This document shows positions 25,679-27,835 of a stretch of DNA of 27,835 nucleotides, piece by piece; within the stretch, counting starts at the first letter, position 1; every line of letters starts with the position of its first letter. The translations under genes were made by a program, and so were the position numbers. The DNA comes from an uncultured Eubacterium sp. Lineage in GTDB: Bacteria > Bacillota > Clostridia > Lachnospirales > CAG-274. The notes beneath the pieces were generated by a model. It was not told the DNA's origin, made no database searches, and saw only the letters and a list, made by a program, of their open reading frames with translations. The stretch is taken from assembly GCA_900543365.1 (NCBI GenBank), contig UQRG01000007.1, positions 1 through 27,835 on the forward strand, given 5' to 3'.

Positions 25679-25718
25679 AATTAACTAAAAAGTAACCTGA
25701 CTGTAACAGTGCTGTAAC
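25679..25718 (+). promoter_or_regulatory. Four-copy 11-bp direct-repeat operator, WalR (YycF) / PhoB-PhoP type
   Basis: Four 7-mers, AATTAAC (25679-25685), AAGTAAC (25690-25696), CTGTAAC (25701-25707) and CTGTAAC (25712-25718), follow each other at exactly 11-bp spacing. The last two give TGTAAC-N5-TGTAAC, a perfect fit to the WalR box TGTWAH-N5-TGTWAH, and also to the OmpR-family Pho box layout. The array stands ten bases before a TATAAT and replaces a -35, as in class II activated promoters. Downstream lie YycH- and YycI-like genes, which favours WalR. Confidence 0.72.
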
Positions 25719-25728
25719 ATTAATATAG

Positions 25729-25734
25729 TATAAT
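25729..25734 (+). promoter_or_regulatory. -10 element of the Ig-like/yycH/yycI transcription unit
   Basis: A perfect TATAAT lies ten bases after the last operator repeat and 51 bases before the next start codon. At the expected -35 position there is no TTGACA-like hexamer, so the promoter probably needs an activator bound to the repeats. Confidence 0.65.
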
Positions 25735-25784
25735 ACATACATAGTTAATTTATTAAATTTAGTCGAAAGGAGGACACTTATATT

Positions 25785-26237
25785 ATGAAAAAGCTTTTAT
25801 TATCGTTGTTTGCTGTTATTGCTACAACAATTGTTATATTAGCTGTTCCTGTAGCTGCCAATGCTAATCCTGTCAATAATTTCAAGATTACAAGTGGTAT
25901 TAATACTGCAAAGTCCTCTGAAATTACATTTGATTCTACAAGAGTTGTTTCAGGTACTGCAGAACCAGGTTCTAAGATTACTATTACACTTTATGAACCT
26001 ATTACAGTTAACGGAACCACAACTTATAAATATATTAGATCCTACACTATTACAGTAGGTTCAAGTGGTATTTTCTCTCAGAGTATTAGCCTTAAGGAAA
26101 GCAAAAATTATGTTGTTGTTGCTGCCAGAAAAGATGGCAGATATTCTGAAGTTAAAACTACTATAACTAGAAAAAATGCAGTATTAAAAGCAACACTTTC
26201 ACAAAGTATTGCTGTTCCTGGTGGACGCAGTTGGTAA
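25785..26237 (+). CDS. Small secreted Ig-like protein
   Basis: The 150-residue product begins with a typical signal peptide (KK, hydrophobic LLSLFAVIATTIVILAVP, cleavage probably after ANA near residue 27). The mature part is one bacterial Ig-like beta-sandwich: STRVVSGTAEPGSKITITLY, then YTITVGSSGIFSQSISLKES and NYVVVAARKDGRYSEVKTTI. The end (IAVPGGRSW) has no sortase or lipid anchor, so it is probably released or loosely bound. AAAGGAGG at about 25767-25774 precedes the start. It is first in the unit under the WalR-type repeats, so a wall or surface role is likely but not shown. No close named family is recognised. Confidence 0.75.
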   Translation: MKKLLLSLFAVIATTIVILAVPVAANANPVNNFKITSGINTAKSSEITFDSTRVVSGTAEPGSKITITLYEPITVNGTTTYKYIRSYTITVGSSGIFSQSISLKESKNYVVVAARKDGRYSEVKTTITRKNAVLKATLSQSIAVPGGRSW

Positions 26238-26261
26238 TAAATTTTATAAAGGAATAAATAT

Positions 26262-27602
26262 ATGAAAAACTTCGGAAGGAATTTTATAATTGCTTTTTTG
26301 ATGGTTTTGACTATTTATCAAACAGGTGAGTTATGGTTTGGAAATTTTTCGGACCATAACTTTTTTTCTTTGTTTAATAATAGCGAAACCACATATTCTA
26401 AAAATGTAGCATATACATTAAATCGACTTATTGTTAATCTTGGTGATAACAAGGTTATATGCCGTGGTAGTGATATTTATGGCAGTGAATATAAAACGCT
26501 TTTTGACAAAAGTGTATCTAATGCTCTTTTAAAGGGTGTAGTGACAGAAAATACCGGTGATATAGATTGGAGTAATATTCTTGACAACAGAGCCATTATT
26601 TATGAATATAGTTGTACTTTTGAAGGTAGTGATTTGTCAGGCATATTTAATGTTAAAAGTGATAATTGCAGTAAAGTTAAAACCTATAATACAATTATTA
26701 TTTCTCCAAGAGCTGATAATTCTTTTATGCGTGTAGTTTTCTATGATTCAGAAAAAAACACAAGTACAACTATTGACCTTAAAAGCGACAGTATAATTGG
26801 TCAGTGTTACGAAACAAGTTCTGAATTTGTAAATAATGATGATGGTATCTACTACATATCGAGTGTAGAAAATGGGTTTAACATTTTTAATGGTAATAAA
26901 TTTTTGCCTCAAAGCAAATCTGAAATTTATAGCTATTCGGCTATTGAACCTCATCTTACACTGACTGATATGTCTATGATTGAAAAAAATGCTAATATAT
27001 TTTTTGACAATGCAGCAGCCAAAAATTATACGAAAAATGATGGGACTTATGCTTTTAGTGATGAAAGCTCTGTTGTTAAATTTTACAATAATAATGTCTT
27101 AGAATACTTTAATTATTCAACTAAAAGTAAAAATGACAGCAGTTTTACAGCTAATTATGTAGCAGCTATTAATATAATTAAAAGAGATAGCTTTATAACA
27201 AATGAATTTTATTTGGATAGATATATTCTTAATGACGGACAGTATGTTTTTTATTTTAATTACAAAATAAATGATTTAACACTTGTCCCTGGCGAAAATA
27301 TTAAAGAGCTTACTGGTATGAATAGTATGATTGAAGTAACTGTATCAGAAGGCAGTGTAGATAAGTATAAAAAATATGCTTGTCGTTATACTATTTCAGA
27401 TAAAACTGTTTTTAACACTAAGGTAGACTTTGTTAGTGCTGTTGATGAAATATATGCAACATTATATAAGGGAGCGAACAATGCAGAGAAAGTAGATGAC
27501 ATAACTCTTGCCTATATTGCAGAAACTAAAACTTTTGGTTTAAATTGGATTGTAGATATAAATAATGAAAAATATGTTGTGTCAACAGACAGGCAGGTGT
27601 AG
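26262..27602 (+). CDS. YycH-like regulator protein
   Basis: The 446-residue product has one N-terminal membrane anchor (FIIAFLMVLTIYQTGELWF, about residues 8-26) and a large extracytoplasmic domain rich in short beta strands. Length, topology and the position directly before a YycI-like gene match YycH, which in Bacillus and Staphylococcus forms a complex with YycI that modulates the WalK histidine kinase. Sequence identity to the Bacillus protein is low by eye, as is normal for this fast-changing family, so the call rests on layout and context. AAAGGAATA precedes the ATG. walR and walK are not in the window; upstream there is a promoter and a secreted protein instead. Confidence 0.6.
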   Translation: MKNFGRNFIIAFLMVLTIYQTGELWFGNFSDHNFFSLFNNSETTYSKNVAYTLNRLIVNLGDNKVICRGSDIYGSEYKTLFDKSVSNALLKGVVTENTGDIDWSNILDNRAIIYEYSCTFEGSDLSGIFNVKSDNCSKVKTYNTIIISPRADNSFMRVVFYDSEKNTSTTIDLKSDSIIGQCYETSSEFVNNDDGIYYISSVENGFNIFNGNKFLPQSKSEIYSYSAIEPHLTLTDMSMIEKNANIFFDNAAAKNYTKNDGTYAFSDESSVVKFYNNNVLEYFNYSTKSKNDSSFTANYVAAINIIKRDSFITNEFYLDRYILNDGQYVFYFNYKINDLTLVPGENIKELTGMNSMIEVTVSEGSVDKYKKYACRYTISDKTVFNTKVDFVSAVDEIYATLYKGANNAEKVDDITLAYIAETKTFGLNWIVDINNEKYVVSTDRQV

Positions 27603-27604
27603 TT

Positions 27605-27835
27605 ATGGATTGGATAAAGGCAAAAAAATATACGATTATTGTTCTTGTTATTTTGAATATAGTACTTTTAGTGCTTAATATTTATAAGAGCTTTGATACA
27701 AGATTAAGTTATAGCAGGATAAATGCCCTTAATTCTATTTTAAAAAGTGATAATATTACTCTTTCAACTAAACTCCCAACAAGTTTTAAGCCAATGGCAG
27801 AAATTAATGCAAGCGAATATTCTTTTGACCATATT
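27605..27835 (+). CDS. YycI-like regulator protein (N-terminal part, runs off the window)
   Basis: Seventy-seven codons are visible, starting two bases after the YycH-like stop. MDWIKAKKYTIIVLVILNIV is very like the MDW-x-K-x-K membrane-anchor start of YycI proteins, which have one membrane segment and an outer domain that pairs with YycH. The visible outer part (RINALNSILKSDNITLSTKL) fits a small sensor-like fold, but the rest lies outside. The tight spacing supports co-transcription and a paired function in control of WalK. Confidence 0.7.
   Translation, partial: MDWIKAKKYTIIVLVILNIVLLVLNIYKSFDTRLSYSRINALNSILKSDNITLSTKLPTSFKPMAEINASEYSFDHI

Noticed and set aside
1..27835. tRNA, rRNA, riboswitch, CRISPR array or complete insertion sequence
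   Set aside because: No cloverleaf, no rRNA-like stretch, no regularly spaced repeat array beyond the four-unit operator and no transposase were seen on reading both strands. Leaders ahead of upp, potA and polA show no recognisable riboswitch core.

Overview
The window is AT-rich, with AT-rich codons, AGGAGG-type ribosome binding sites and sigma-A-type promoters (TTGACA/TATAAT). The gene content is that of a low-GC anaerobic Firmicute: RadA, CdaA/CdaR, PotABCD, a TagO-type transferase, YycH/YycI-like proteins, a Rex-type operator and no aerobic metabolism. The small 'endosialidase'-labelled protein before radA and the style of PotA point to class Clostridia, probably Lachnospirales. The placement is an inference from families, not from a marker tree. 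No rRNA, tRNA, CRISPR array or intact transposable element was found.

Layout. (1) 1-6682, + strand: the end of an unknown gene, a 136-aa conserved protein with radA, then a promoter-led housekeeping run: SEC-C protein, threonylcarbamoyl-AMP synthase, rpiB, upp, a TagO/WecA-like transferase and a secreted copper-amine-oxidase-stalk protein, closed by a strong terminator. (2) 6714-8536, + strand: an RsuA-type pseudouridine synthase and a secreted transglutaminase-like protein. (3) 8565-8708: a 144-bp imperfect palindrome between convergent genes. (4) 8727-16387, - strand: a seven-gene run from polA through a small membrane protein, coaE, a lytic transglycosylase, a frameshifted peptide-binding lipoprotein and a GalT-like HIT protein to ddl. 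(5) 16388-17044: mostly non-coding, with a decayed SHOCT-type reading frame and a two-way terminator. (6) 17045-21342, - strand: a tightly overlapped potABCD polyamine importer operon whose PotA carries an unusual insert of about 180 residues. (7) 21437-22792, + strand: an iron-type alcohol dehydrogenase behind a strong promoter and a perfect Rex-consensus operator. (8) 22791-25056, - strand: cdaA-cdaR, for c-di-AMP synthesis and its control. (9) 25175-27835, + strand: a CmpB-like membrane protein, then a secreted Ig-like protein, a YycH-like and a YycI-like gene behind an array of four 11-bp-spaced repeats matching the WalR (YycF) box.

Several units concern the cell envelope: TagO, Ddl, lytic transglycosylase, CdaA/CdaR, YycH/YycI and secreted stalk or transglutaminase proteins. 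The most notable observations are the WalR-type box array directly ahead of the putative WalK regulators, the Rex operator ahead of the alcohol dehydrogenase, and tandem Ig-like repeats inserted in the regulatory domain of PotA.
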